In this document: piece after piece, positions 6,508 to 13,579 of the stretch
How positions within the stretch are numbered: position 1 is the first letter of the stretch
Layout: each line of letters opens with the position of its first letter
From: CTSoil-075 sp964292325
GTDB lineage: Bacteria; Bacillota; Negativicutes; DSM-13327
NCBI GenBank assembly: GCA_964292325.1
Contig: CAXYVG010000092.1
Span: 1-13,579, forward strand
DNA: 13,579 bases
Reading direction: 5' to 3'
Position numbers and translations under genes: made by a program
The notes under the pieces: generated by a model
The model's input: only the letters and a program-made list of their open reading frames with translations
Told to the model about the DNA's origin: nothing
Database searches by the model: none

Positions 6508-7203
6508 ATGAGAAATAGCGTCGAATTTGTTGTGTATGGACCTTATGCTTTGTTCACGGACCCTCTGACTAGGATGGGCGGGGAAAAATTATCCTATCAG
6601 CTACCAACGTACCAATCGCTTAAAGGTATAATTGAAAGCGTTTACTGGAAGCCCACTATTGTGTACTATATCGATGAAATCAGGATAATGAATCCCATAA
6701 GAATGGAATCAAAAGGGATGAGGCCTATCAATTATGGAGGTGGAAACACACTTGCGAACTATACCTATCTTCGGGATGTTAAGTATGAAGTGAAGGCACA
6801 CTTTGAATTCAATCCGTATCGTCCGGATTTGATTTCTGATCGTAATGAACACAAACACCATAATATCCTTAAAAGATCAATCGAAATGGGAGGGAGAAGG
6901 GATATCTTCTTGGGCACAAGGGAATGTCAGGCATACGTTGAACCAGTAAAATTTGGTGAAAATACGGGGTATTATGACGAAGCTGAAGAAATGCATTTTG
7001 GGACAATGGTGCACGGGTTTAATTATCCCGATGAAACGGGTAAAGATCTGTTGGAAGTTCGATTATGGAATCCGGTGATGGAGAATGGCGTTATCAAATT
7101 TATTAGGCCGGAAGACTGTAAGAATGTCAGGACCATCAAAAAGATGAAGGCCAAGCAATTCGATGAATCAAATGTAAATTTTGAGATGGATCTAGATTTA
7201 TAA
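6508..7203 (+). CDS. cas5c: Type I-C Cas5c (Cas5d), crRNA-processing endoribonuclease and Cascade subunit
   Basis: This 231-residue Cas5c replaces Cas6 in type I-C. It cuts pre-crRNA at the 3' base of the repeat hairpin and stays on the 11-nt handle at the foot of Cascade. The residues known as the catalytic triad in B. halodurans Cas5d (Tyr46, Lys116, His117) are at the same numbers here: Y46 in SVYW, K116-H117 in EHKHHN. A glycine-rich segment NYGGGNTLANYTYLRDV (75-91) and GGRRDIFLGTRECQAYV (128-143) are also typical. AAGGG lies 5 bases before the ATG. It is the first gene of the Cascade/adaptation operon, 15 bases before cas8c, and its promoter carries the predicted target of the crRNA-like RNA. 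Because Cas5c would also process that RNA, it is both maker and target of the proposed loop. Confidence 0.96.
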   Translation: MRNSVEFVVYGPYALFTDPLTRMGGEKLSYQLPTYQSLKGIIESVYWKPTIVYYIDEIRIMNPIRMESKGMRPINYGGGNTLANYTYLRDVKYEVKAHFEFNPYRPDLISDRNEHKHHNILKRSIEMGGRRDIFLGTRECQAYVEPVKFGENTGYYDEAEEMHFGTMVHGFNYPDETGKDLLEVRLWNPVMENGVIKFIRPEDCKNVRTIKKMKAKQFDESNVNFEMDLDL

Positions 7204-7218
7204 AGAAAGGAGAAATCA

Positions 7219-9069
7219 ATGAGTTGGCTATTGGATTTATATGAAACTTATGAAAACAATGAGGACTATGTAGGGATAACGGACTATAAAAGAAATGGAC
7301 AGGCATTTATGCTGCTTCCCATTTCTCATACCACTCAATCCGCACACATAGAAGTTCTTGTAACAGAAGATGGAAACTTTCACTCAGCTTCAGTAATCCC
7401 TAAAGACGATGCCATTACGGTTATACCCACTACAGAAGAGTCTTCCAGTCGTGCGGGTGCAAAAACAGCCCCCTATCCTTTGCATGACAAGTTGAGTTAT
7501 GTGGCAGGCGACTATAATTTGTTCGGTGGAGACCCTAAAAAAGTAAATGATTATTCCGTGTACATCAAGCAACTACAAGACTGGAGCGAGTCGCCATTTG
7601 TGACCTCAAAGGTAGACAGTATATACAAGTATCTGTCTAAAGGAGAGTTGATTACTGATCTGGTAAAAGATAAAAAACTTTGGGCAGATGAAAACCACAA
7701 ATTGCGGACAAAGTGGGACAGTTCTCTAGGCGACAGACCTGAAATATTTAGTGTGGTCACCGGGGATCAAGATGCAGCCTTTGTCAGATTCGATGTTTAT
7801 TATCCGGATAAAGTTAGTAAAAAAATATGGATGGATCCAGCGGTACAACAGAGTTTCATTGATTTTTACAACACGAAGCTGCAAAATGATGATCTCTGTT
7901 TTGTGACCGGGAAAATGCAGCCAGGTACGGAAAGACATGCCAATAAAATTCGTAATCCTGCAGATAAAGCAAAGCTGATCTCCGGGAATGATACAAGCGG
8001 TTTTACATTTCGGGGCAGATTCAATACCTCCAATGAAGTGGCAGGAATAAGTTATGAAGTTTCACAGAAAGCGCATAATGCTTTGAAATGGCTCATAAAT
8101 AGGCAAGGAAAGGATATAGATGGAAGAGTGGTTCTAGTGTGGGGGAATGACAAACTGGATTATGTCGATCCCTTGGCAGGGGGCGAGGCAGTAGCTGGTT
8201 ATGCCCAGACGCAACAGTCATTTTCTATTGAATTATCCAAGGCTATCGATGGTTATAAAAATGATTTAGAAACAGACTCCAAGGTAATCATTCTAGTATT
8301 GGACGCTGCCACAACAGGAAGAATGGCAGTAATCTACTACCGGCGAATAGATGCTGAAGAATATCTGGACAAGATAAAACAATGGCATTACAACCACACC
8401 TGGAGACAGATCGGTGAAGAAAAGAAAGTATTTTTTGGTGCACCATCAATTAAAAATATTGCAGTAGCTGCACATGGCGAGAAAGCGAATAACAAAGTTA
8501 TCAAGTCCGTAATGGAAAGACTGCTTCCTTGTATCATTGATGGAAGAACGATTCCCAAGGACATAATAAATTCTTGTGTCAGAAGAGCGAGTAATCCGGT
8601 TGCTATGGAGAGATGGGAATGGGAGAAAGTGTTAAGCGTGGCATGTGCTTTGGTAAATGAGAAGGGAGCAGACGGTGTGGGACTAGATAATAACATTAAG
8701 GATAGGAGCTACCTATTCGGCAGATTATTGGCAGTGGCGGATGTCCTTGAAAATACGGCGTTACGGGCCGACGAGAAAAAACGAATTACGAATGCGGAGA
8801 GGTATATGAGCGCGTTCTCACAACATCCTAGTCGGACTTGGGAAATCATCCAAAAAGCAATTCAGCCATATAAAGCAAGACTAGGAGAAAAATCAATTTT
8901 CTATACAAAACAAATAGATGAGATACTTTCCAAAATTGAATTTGAAGATTTCAATGATAAACCATTGAAGAGTGTTTATTTGTTAGGTTATTCCAGCCAG
9001 CGGCAAGAATTATATACTAAAAAACAGAAAGTTGAGATTTTAACTGAAACAACATTAGACGATAAATAA
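7219..9069 (+). CDS. cas8c: Type I-C Cascade large subunit Cas8c (Csd1 family)
   Basis: The 616-residue large subunit recognises the PAM and helps open target DNA. Family marks are the N-terminus MSWLLDLYETYENNEDYVG, the block SGFTFRGRF (260-268), the following GISYEVSQKAHNALKWL (about 276-294) and the C-terminal RSYLFGRLLAVADVLE. AGGAG lies 6 bases before ATG 7219. Its length is normal for Csd1 proteins. It sits 15 bases after cas5c and 27 before cas7c, so translation is probably tightly linked within one transcript. In other I-C systems the 3' part of this gene also yields a separate small subunit, Cas11c, from an internal start; a good candidate exists here at GTG 8677. I see no frameshift or missing segment. 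Confidence 0.95.
   Translation: MSWLLDLYETYENNEDYVGITDYKRNGQAFMLLPISHTTQSAHIEVLVTEDGNFHSASVIPKDDAITVIPTTEESSSRAGAKTAPYPLHDKLSYVAGDYNLFGGDPKKVNDYSVYIKQLQDWSESPFVTSKVDSIYKYLSKGELITDLVKDKKLWADENHKLRTKWDSSLGDRPEIFSVVTGDQDAAFVRFDVYYPDKVSKKIWMDPAVQQSFIDFYNTKLQNDDLCFVTGKMQPGTERHANKIRNPADKAKLISGNDTSGFTFRGRFNTSNEVAGISYEVSQKAHNALKWLINRQGKDIDGRVVLVWGNDKLDYVDPLAGGEAVAGYAQTQQSFSIELSKAIDGYKNDLETDSKVIILVLDAATTGRMAVIYYRRIDAEEYLDKIKQWHYNHTWRQIGEEKKVFFGAPSIKNIAVAAHGEKANNKVIKSVMERLLPCIIDGRTIPKDIINSCVRRASNPVAMERWEWEKVLSVACALVNEKGADGVGLDNNIKDRSYLFGRLLAVADVLENTALRADEKKRITNAERYMSAFSQHPSRTWEIIQKAIQPYKARLGEKSIFYTKQIDEILSKIEFEDFNDKPLKSVYLLGYSSQRQELYTKKQKVEILTETTLDDK
8677..9069 (+). CDS. cas11c: Probable Cas11c small subunit from an internal start within cas8c
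   Basis: An in-frame GTG at 8677 (codon 487 of cas8c) has AAGGGAG at 8662-8668, 8 bases upstream, which is a strong ribosome site in the middle of a coding region. Translation would give about 130 residues beginning GLDNNIKDRSYLFGRLL after the start residue and ending at the cas8c stop, mostly helical as expected of Cas11. It is established for other type I-C systems that the C-terminal part of cas8c is separately translated to give Cas11c, which lines the belly of Cascade. The expected size, roughly 120-130 residues, fits. ATG 8806 region (YMSAF) has GGAGAGG only 3 bases away, a poorer choice. Assignment is by analogy; no separate reading frame is involved. Confidence 0.6.
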   Translation: MGLDNNIKDRSYLFGRLLAVADVLENTALRADEKKRITNAERYMSAFSQHPSRTWEIIQKAIQPYKARLGEKSIFYTKQIDEILSKIEFEDFNDKPLKSVYLLGYSSQRQELYTKKQKVEILTETTLDDK

Positions 9070-9096
9070 AAGCATAAATAAAAGGAGGAAACAAAT

Positions 9097-9954
9097 ATGT
9101 CAGTATTAGATCACAAAATTGATTTCGCGGCAATCATTTCGGTGACAAAGGCCAATCCCAACGGAGATCCCTTGAATGGTAATCGTCCAAGACAAAACTA
9201 TGATGGAAAAGGCGAAATGTCAGATGTATGCATTAAAAGAAAAATACGCAATAGACTTCAAGATATGGGAGATTCAATTTTCGTACAATCGCAAGATCGA
9301 ACAGATGATGGTTTCCAATCTCTCAGGGATCGTGCGGACTCTAATGAAACATTGAAAAAGGCACTTGTTGATAAGAAATCTAAAATAACATCGGATGAGT
9401 TTGCCTCAGTTGCTTGCTCAGAATGGACAGATGTCAGAAGTTTTGGTCAAGTGTTTGCATTTAAAGGCTCTGAACTTTCAGTTGGCGTAAGAGGACCAGT
9501 TTCGATACAGACCGCTGTGAGCGTAGATCCGGTAGATGTGACAAGTATGCAGATCACAAAAAGCGTTAATTCTACAACTTCGGATACAAAAGGATCAGAT
9601 ACAATGGGGATGAAGCATTTTGTAGAATTCGGTGTTTATGTATTGAAAGGTAGTATCAATACCCAGTTAGCTGAAAAAACTGGGTTTACAAACGAAGATG
9701 CTGAGAAAATCAAAATGGCGCTTCAAACGTTATTTGCTAACGATGTATCCTCGGCGAGACCCGATGGCAGCATGGAGGTGAATAAAGTCTACTGGTGGGA
9801 TCATACGTCCAAGCTAGGGCAATATTCTTCAGCAAAAGTGCATCGCTTGCTATCGCTTGAAAAGAAAACCGAGCACCCGTCTTCTTTTGAAGATTATGCT
9901 GTAGAACTTGCCTCGTTAGATAATTTGAATGTGGAGATTCTGGATGGTTTATGA
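9097..9954 (+). CDS. cas7c: Type I-C Cascade backbone protein Cas7c (Csd2 family)
   Basis: The 285-residue backbone subunit polymerises along the crRNA spacer, about one copy per six nucleotides, and flips out every sixth base. The diagnostic N-terminal block is ANPNGDPLNGNRPR (19-32) followed by SDVCIKRKIRNRLQ (42-55). The central MGMKHFVEFGVYVLKGSI begins at residue 170. The ribosome site AAGGAGGA (9082-9089), 7 bases before ATG, is the strongest in the window, matching the need for many copies per complex. The stop at 9952-9954 overlaps the start of cas4 by 11 bases, suggesting translational coupling. The flipped-base property matters for the regulatory RNA, whose first mismatch with its target falls at position 6. 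Confidence 0.96.
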   Translation: MSVLDHKIDFAAIISVTKANPNGDPLNGNRPRQNYDGKGEMSDVCIKRKIRNRLQDMGDSIFVQSQDRTDDGFQSLRDRADSNETLKKALVDKKSKITSDEFASVACSEWTDVRSFGQVFAFKGSELSVGVRGPVSIQTAVSVDPVDVTSMQITKSVNSTTSDTKGSDTMGMKHFVEFGVYVLKGSINTQLAEKTGFTNEDAEKIKMALQTLFANDVSSARPDGSMEVNKVYWWDHTSKLGQYSSAKVHRLLSLEKKTEHPSSFEDYAVELASLDNLNVEILDGL

Positions 9955-10612
9955 TGAAGATGACTTTCTGTTATTATCAGGAATTCAACATTTTGTATTT
10001 TGTAAACGACAGTGGGCATTGATTCATATCGAACAGCAATGGGATGAAAACGAATTAACGATTGAAGGGCAAAATCTCCATAAAAAGGCTGATGAGCCCT
10101 TCATCAGAGAAAAACGGAAAGAAAAACTCATCATTCGCGGAATGCCGGTAAAATCGTATAGCTTAGGCACATCAGGCATTTGTGATGTTGTTGAATTTAT
10201 TCAAAATGAAAAAGGAGTATCCATCCATGGTGAGGAGGGGCTCTACCTACCTGTTCCTGTTGAATATAAACACGGAAAACCCAAAGGAAATGATGCGGAT
10301 ATTCTGCAAATGGTTGCTCAATCCCTTTGTCTAGAGGAAATGCTTTTATGTTCGATCGATGTGGGATATCTATTCTACAATGAAACCAAACGAAGATCTG
10401 AGGTACGTATTACCCCGGAGTTACGCGATAGGGTAAGAAAAATGTTTGCCGAGATGCATGATTTATACCTAAAAAGGCATACTCCCAAGGTTAAAACAGG
10501 TCCACATTGTGAGCGTTGCTCATTAAAGGATATCTGCCTGCCTAAGTTAATGAATAAGGAATCAGTCAGTTCCTATTTGGAAAGGAGGCTTGGTTTTGAA
10601 GAAATTACTTAA
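9944..10612 (+). CDS. cas4: CRISPR-associated Cas4, RecB-like Fe-S nuclease
   Basis: This 222-residue Cas4 trims and orients prespacers by PAM before Cas1-Cas2 integration. The four cluster cysteines are C20 (in FCKRQW) and C189, C192 and C198 (HCERCSLKDIC). The nuclease residues are H46, D81 (GICDVVEF) and E107-x-K109 (PVEYKHGKP). I chose ATG 9944, with GGAG 7 bases upstream inside the end of cas7c; the result, MVYDEDDFLLLSGIQHF, matches the usual I-C Cas4 N-terminus. ATG 9929 would add five residues (MWRFW) and is less likely. It overlaps cas7c by 11 bases and cas1 by 17, so the adaptation genes appear translationally coupled to the Cascade genes. Confidence 0.95.
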   Translation: MVYDEDDFLLLSGIQHFVFCKRQWALIHIEQQWDENELTIEGQNLHKKADEPFIREKRKEKLIIRGMPVKSYSLGTSGICDVVEFIQNEKGVSIHGEEGLYLPVPVEYKHGKPKGNDADILQMVAQSLCLEEMLLCSIDVGYLFYNETKRRSEVRITPELRDRVRKMFAEMHDLYLKRHTPKVKTGPHCERCSLKDICLPKLMNKESVSSYLERRLGFEEIT

Positions 10613-11627
10613 TACAATTTACGTTACAACGCCAGATTCCTATCTTTCTTTGGATGGCGATAATCTTGTAGTATTGAATAATGATACAAAAATCGGTAGA
10701 GTCCCGATGCATAATATTGAATCTATCGTTACGTTTGGCTACACAGGTGCAAGTCCAGCTTTGATGAGATACTGCGTGGAGCATAATGTATCCTTGACTT
10801 TCATGAGACAGAGTGGGAAATTTATGGCAAGGGTAATCGGTCCTTCAAGGGGAAATGTAACTCTTCGAAAAAAACAGTACCAAATTTCCGAAAATGAGAG
10901 AGAATCAGTAAAAATCGCTCGAAACTTTATTATCGGGAAAGTCTATAATCACAAGTGGATATTGGAACGAGCAACTAGAGATCACCCTTTGTCAGTAGAC
11001 ATAAAATCTTTCAAAAATGCATCACAACAACTAGCTGTTTTGTTGAAAGAAATAAAGGTCTGCGATAACTTTGAATCATTAAGGGGCTTGGAAGGGCAAG
11101 CTGCAGTCAGTTATAACCGTGTGTTTGACGAAATGATTTTGCAACAGAAAGAGCATTTTTATTTTCATGGGAGAAACAGAAGGCCTCCACTCGATAATGT
11201 AAACGCCATGTTATCATTCGCGTATACATTACTGTCGATTGATATCGCCGGAGCTCTGGAGCAGGTAGGGTTAGATGCATACGTTGGTTTTTTGCATCGT
11301 GATCGACCAGGAAGGGCATCGCTAGCTTTGGACTTGATGGAAGAATTTCGCGGAATCATGGCAGACAGGTTTGTAATTTCTTTAATTAATTTGAAGGTCA
11401 TTAATGAAAAAGATTTTATCCAAAAAGAAAATGGCTCTGTGATTATGACCGATGAGGGCAGAAAGAAATTTATATCAGCTTGGCAAAGTAAAAAACAGGA
11501 ACCCATCACACACCCATTTTTGGATGAAAAAATAAGCTGGGGATTAGCTCCATATTCTCAAAGTCTGTTGCTTGCGCGGTCTTTAAGAGGAGATTTGGAT
11601 CAATATCCACCTTTTCTATGGAAGTAG
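10596..11627 (+). CDS. cas1c: CRISPR-associated integrase Cas1 (type I-C)
   Basis: This is the 343-residue integrase that, with Cas2, inserts prespacers at the leader-repeat junction. Predicted metal ligands are E166 (RGLEGQAA), H234 (GFLHRDRPGR) and D246/E249 (ALDLMEEFR). The start is TTG 10596, because AAGGAGG (10582-10588) lies 7 bases before it and the product MKKLLNTIYVTTPDSYLSLD has the normal N-terminus. TTG 10590, also in frame, is too close to the ribosome site. The gene overlaps the last 17 bases of cas4. No residue looks lost, and with an intact cas4 and a nearly intact cas2 the locus should still be able to acquire spacers. Confidence 0.96.
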   Translation: MKKLLNTIYVTTPDSYLSLDGDNLVVLNNDTKIGRVPMHNIESIVTFGYTGASPALMRYCVEHNVSLTFMRQSGKFMARVIGPSRGNVTLRKKQYQISENERESVKIARNFIIGKVYNHKWILERATRDHPLSVDIKSFKNASQQLAVLLKEIKVCDNFESLRGLEGQAAVSYNRVFDEMILQQKEHFYFHGRNRRPPLDNVNAMLSFAYTLLSIDIAGALEQVGLDAYVGFLHRDRPGRASLALDLMEEFRGIMADRFVISLINLKVINEKDFIQKENGSVIMTDEGRKKFISAWQSKKQEPITHPFLDEKISWGLAPYSQSLLLARSLRGDLDQYPPFLWK

Positions 11628-11637
11628 GTGACATGTT

Positions 11638-11928
11638 ATTCTAGCTTTGATAACCTATGATGTCAGCGTATCGGATAAAGCAGGTAGAACTAGATTGCGC
11701 AAGGTAGCGAAAACTTGCCAAAATTATGGTCAAAGAGTACAAAATTCAGTATTTGAATGTATTGTGGATAATACGCAACTTACTGAATTAAAAATAAAAT
11801 TGTTGGATATTATTGATACGAATGAGGATAGTTTGAGGGTGTATATCATCGGTAATAACTACAAAAATAAAGTGGAACACTTCGGAACAAAAAAAGCTAT
11901 GAATCTGGAGGATGTGTTATTCTTCTAG
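11638..11928 (+). CDS. cas2: CRISPR-associated Cas2 (type I-C), unusual start codon
   Basis: Cas2 forms the dimer that bridges two Cas1 dimers. The family core is plain: ITYDVS near the N-terminus with the conserved Asp, RLRKVAKTCQNYGQRVQNSV, FECIVD and a C-terminal KVEHFG. The start is odd. The only standard start is TTG 11647, with no ribosome site, giving a protein that begins MITYD and loses part of the first strand. AGGTGA (11626-11631) is instead 6 bases before ATT 11638, which would give MLALITYDVS and 96 residues, aligning with the MLVLITYDV start of B. halodurans Cas2 as I recall it. ATG 11633 is out of frame and stops after three codons. I therefore place the start at ATT, with TTG 11647 as the conservative alternative. 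The cas1 stop overlaps the ribosome site. Confidence 0.88.
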   Translation: MLALITYDVSVSDKAGRTRLRKVAKTCQNYGQRVQNSVFECIVDNTQLTELKIKLLDIIDTNEDSLRVYIIGNNYKNKVEHFGTKKAMNLEDVLFF

Positions 11929-12085
11929 TGCGAACCTGAAGTGAACATAAAAGTACTAGAAGCTTCGCACCTCTAAAATGTATTATAATTGATGTGATTA
12001 GCTTAATATTTATTGTAAAAACGAGTTATAGCTAGTTAATCTGTTGATTTATACATAAATTCATTGATTATCGCTATAATTCGCC
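11929..12085 (+). promoter_or_regulatory. CRISPR leader
   Basis: This AT-rich stretch between cas2 and the first repeat is the expected leader. It begins with nested inverted repeats: TTCTAGT (11923-11929)/ACTAGAA (11955-11961) and GTGCGAA (11928-11934)/TTCGCAC (11964-11970), overlapping the cas2 stop. A perfect -10 box TATAAT lies at 12075-12080, five bases before the first repeat, with a weak -35 (TACATA, 12052-12057). Transcription from it would begin at or next to the first base of repeat 1. The junction with repeat 1 is where new spacers should enter. Confidence 0.75.
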
Positions 12086-13516
12086 GTCGCACTCCTCGTG
12101 AGTGCGTGGATTGAAATTAACAGGCAATCAAGAAGCGGCGAAGCGACAGGAGTCGCACTCCTCGTGAGTGCGTGGATTGAAATAAAGCAATCGACGAGTA
12201 CACCAATTTAAAATAGGTCGCACTCCTCGTGAGTGCGTGGATTGAAATCAATCATTTCAACTGAATATCATGCAAACTTTGGGTCGCACTCCTCGTGAGT
12301 GCGTGGATTGAAATGGAAACTACCCACACCCGCATGCGCTTTTCCGGCTTGTCGCACTCCTCGTGAGTGCGTGGATTGAAATAGCAACAAGCAAATGCAG
12401 GTATTGACCTGGTGGCGTCGCACTCCTCGTGAGTGCGTGGATTGAAATAATTGTTGTGGACGGAGGTGGTGGGGGAACGCCCGAGTCGCACTCCTCGTGA
12501 GTGCGTGGATTGAAATAATTACGGTATCTGCATATATTCTCAAACTCGGGCGTCGCACTCCTCGTGAGTGCGTGGATTGAAATTGTCTGTTGCACGTCCA
12601 ATGGGCAAGCTGAAGGTTGTCGCACTCCTCGTGAGTGCGTGGATTGAAATAAGCCAGGCGGCCAAAACGTGGAAGTGTTAGGCCAGTCGCACTCCTCGTG
12701 AGTGCGTGGATTGAAATATTTCGCATCTTACTCACTGTACCAATTATACCACGTCGCACTCCTCGTGAGTGCGTGGATTGAAATCGTCCATGTTAATGGG
12801 TAACGCTAAACTGATGAAGTCGCACTCCTCGTGAGTGCGTGGATTGAAATCTTTTGCTAACGGCGTGGCCGAAACGGAAGATACAGTCGCACTCCTCGTG
12901 AGTGCGTGGATTGAAATTGTTGGTTATTCCCTTGGTACTGTTGACCGCTTGGTCGCACTCCTCGTGAGTGCGTGGATTGAAATTGCCTCACCAACAGAAG
13001 AAGCGGTGTAAATGGGGTCGCACTCCTCGTGAGTGCGTGGATTGAAATTATGACAACCAACGCAGCGAAGACCACCGACTAGGTCGCACTCCTCGTGAGT
13101 GCGTGGATTGAAATTTTAAATCAGGCACACGAATTTAAAGCTCGAAAAGTCGCACTCCTCGTGAGTGCGTGGATTGAAATACCAACTCAACACCGATAAA
13201 GTAGAACTAAAGCACGTCGCACTCCTCGTGAGTGCGTGGATTGAAATGATACAATTCCCCAATCCTCCAAACCCAACTCCTCGTCGCACTCCTCGTGAGT
13301 GCGTGGATTGAAATCTCTCCATCTTACACACGCATAACAACCGGCAACGCGTCGCACTCCTCGTGAGTGCGTGGATTGAAATTGGTTAGATCTATTTAAC
13401 AACTTAAACATGATCATGTCGCACTCCTCGTGAGTGCGTGGATTGAAATAGGAAATACGCGCCAAAGCAGCCTCCTACTTACGCGTCGCACTCCTCGTGA
13501 GTGCGTGGATTGAAAT
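12086..13516 (+). CRISPR. Type I-C CRISPR array, 22 repeats and 21 spacers
   Basis: The 32-bp repeat begins GTCGCACTCC, has the stem CGCACTC/GAGTGCG around loop CTCGT, and ends in the 11-base handle TGGATTGAAAT. Repeats start at 12086, 12152, 12217, 12283, 12351, 12417, 12485, 12552, 12619, 12686, 12753, 12819, 12886, 12952, 13017, 13083, 13149, 13216, 13283, 13351, 13418 and 13485. All 22 read as identical, including the last. Spacers are 33-36 bp, most often 34 or 35, and all differ. The repeat matches the Bacillus type I-C family and the neighbouring cas genes. Orientation is set by the leader on the left and the handle on the right. No spacer was recognised as matching the rest of the window by eye. 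Confidence 0.99.
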
Positions 13517-13579
13517 TATTTAGCTAATGTCTACTGAATAATTAACAAACCTTATCATAACAGCGTTTTTAGATGTTTT
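13517..13579. other. Array trailer
   Basis: These 63 AT-rich bases follow the last repeat and contain no further repeat within a spacer length, so the array ends at 13516. I see no gene, terminator or insertion sequence end here before the window stops. Confidence 0.6.

Noticed and set aside
12252..13465. Several minus-strand reading frames across the CRISPR array, with repeated peptides such as ISIHALTRSAT, FNPRTHEECD and FQSTHSRGVR
   Set aside because: They are translations of the repeat in three frames, a well-known false-gene signature of this repeat family, with no ribosome sites.

Overview
The window looks like a chromosomal stretch of a Bacillota bacterium (order Bacillales; a Planococcaceae-like or Bacillus-like host is plausible but not proven). 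The reasons are strong AGGAGG-type ribosome sites, TTG starts, rho-independent terminators, and Cas proteins and a CRISPR repeat that closely resemble my recollection of the Bacillus (Alkalihalobacillus) halodurans type I-C set. The first ~1.6 kb is visibly richer in G+C than the rest, so the region after ~1.7 kb looks like an acquired defence island beside host genes.

Layout: (1) 1-218, tail of an amino-acid-type ABC transporter solute-binding protein, followed by a perfect terminator. (2) 299-506, four degenerate 52-bp tandem repeats that can form hairpins. (3) 625-1605 (-), a six-helix membrane protein with a permease-prefix-type N-terminus and its own terminator. (4) 1855-3680, a two-gene operon of an AbiEi-like winged-helix protein and a Fic AMP-transferase. 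(5) 3811-11928, a complete type I-C CRISPR-Cas locus in the order cas3, cas5c, cas8c (with a probable internal cas11c), cas7c, cas4, cas1, cas2. (6) 11929-12085, leader. (7) 12086-13516, a CRISPR array of 22 identical 32-bp repeats and 21 spacers of 33-36 bp. (8) a short trailer with nothing recognisable.

The genes work together as follows. Cas5c processes pre-crRNA and caps the crRNA. Cas7c, Cas8c and Cas11c complete Cascade. Cas3 degrades targets. Cas4, Cas1 and Cas2 acquire spacers. All diagnostic catalytic residues I could check are present, and the array is uniform, so the system looks functional.

The most interesting feature lies in the 246-bp gap between cas3 and cas5. On the minus strand there is an apparently complete mini-gene for a crRNA-like RNA. 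It has an extended -10 promoter, a truncated CRISPR repeat starting at the predicted first transcribed base, a short spacer-like guide, and a terminator. The guide matches 16 of 18 bases next to a TTC PAM in the cas5 promoter region about 80 bp away, with one mismatch at position 6, which Cascade flips out. This looks like a guide RNA that directs Cascade to bind, without cutting, and repress its own operon. It is analogous to the cas-regulating RNAs (CreR/CreA type) described in other subtypes, but here in a type I-C locus.
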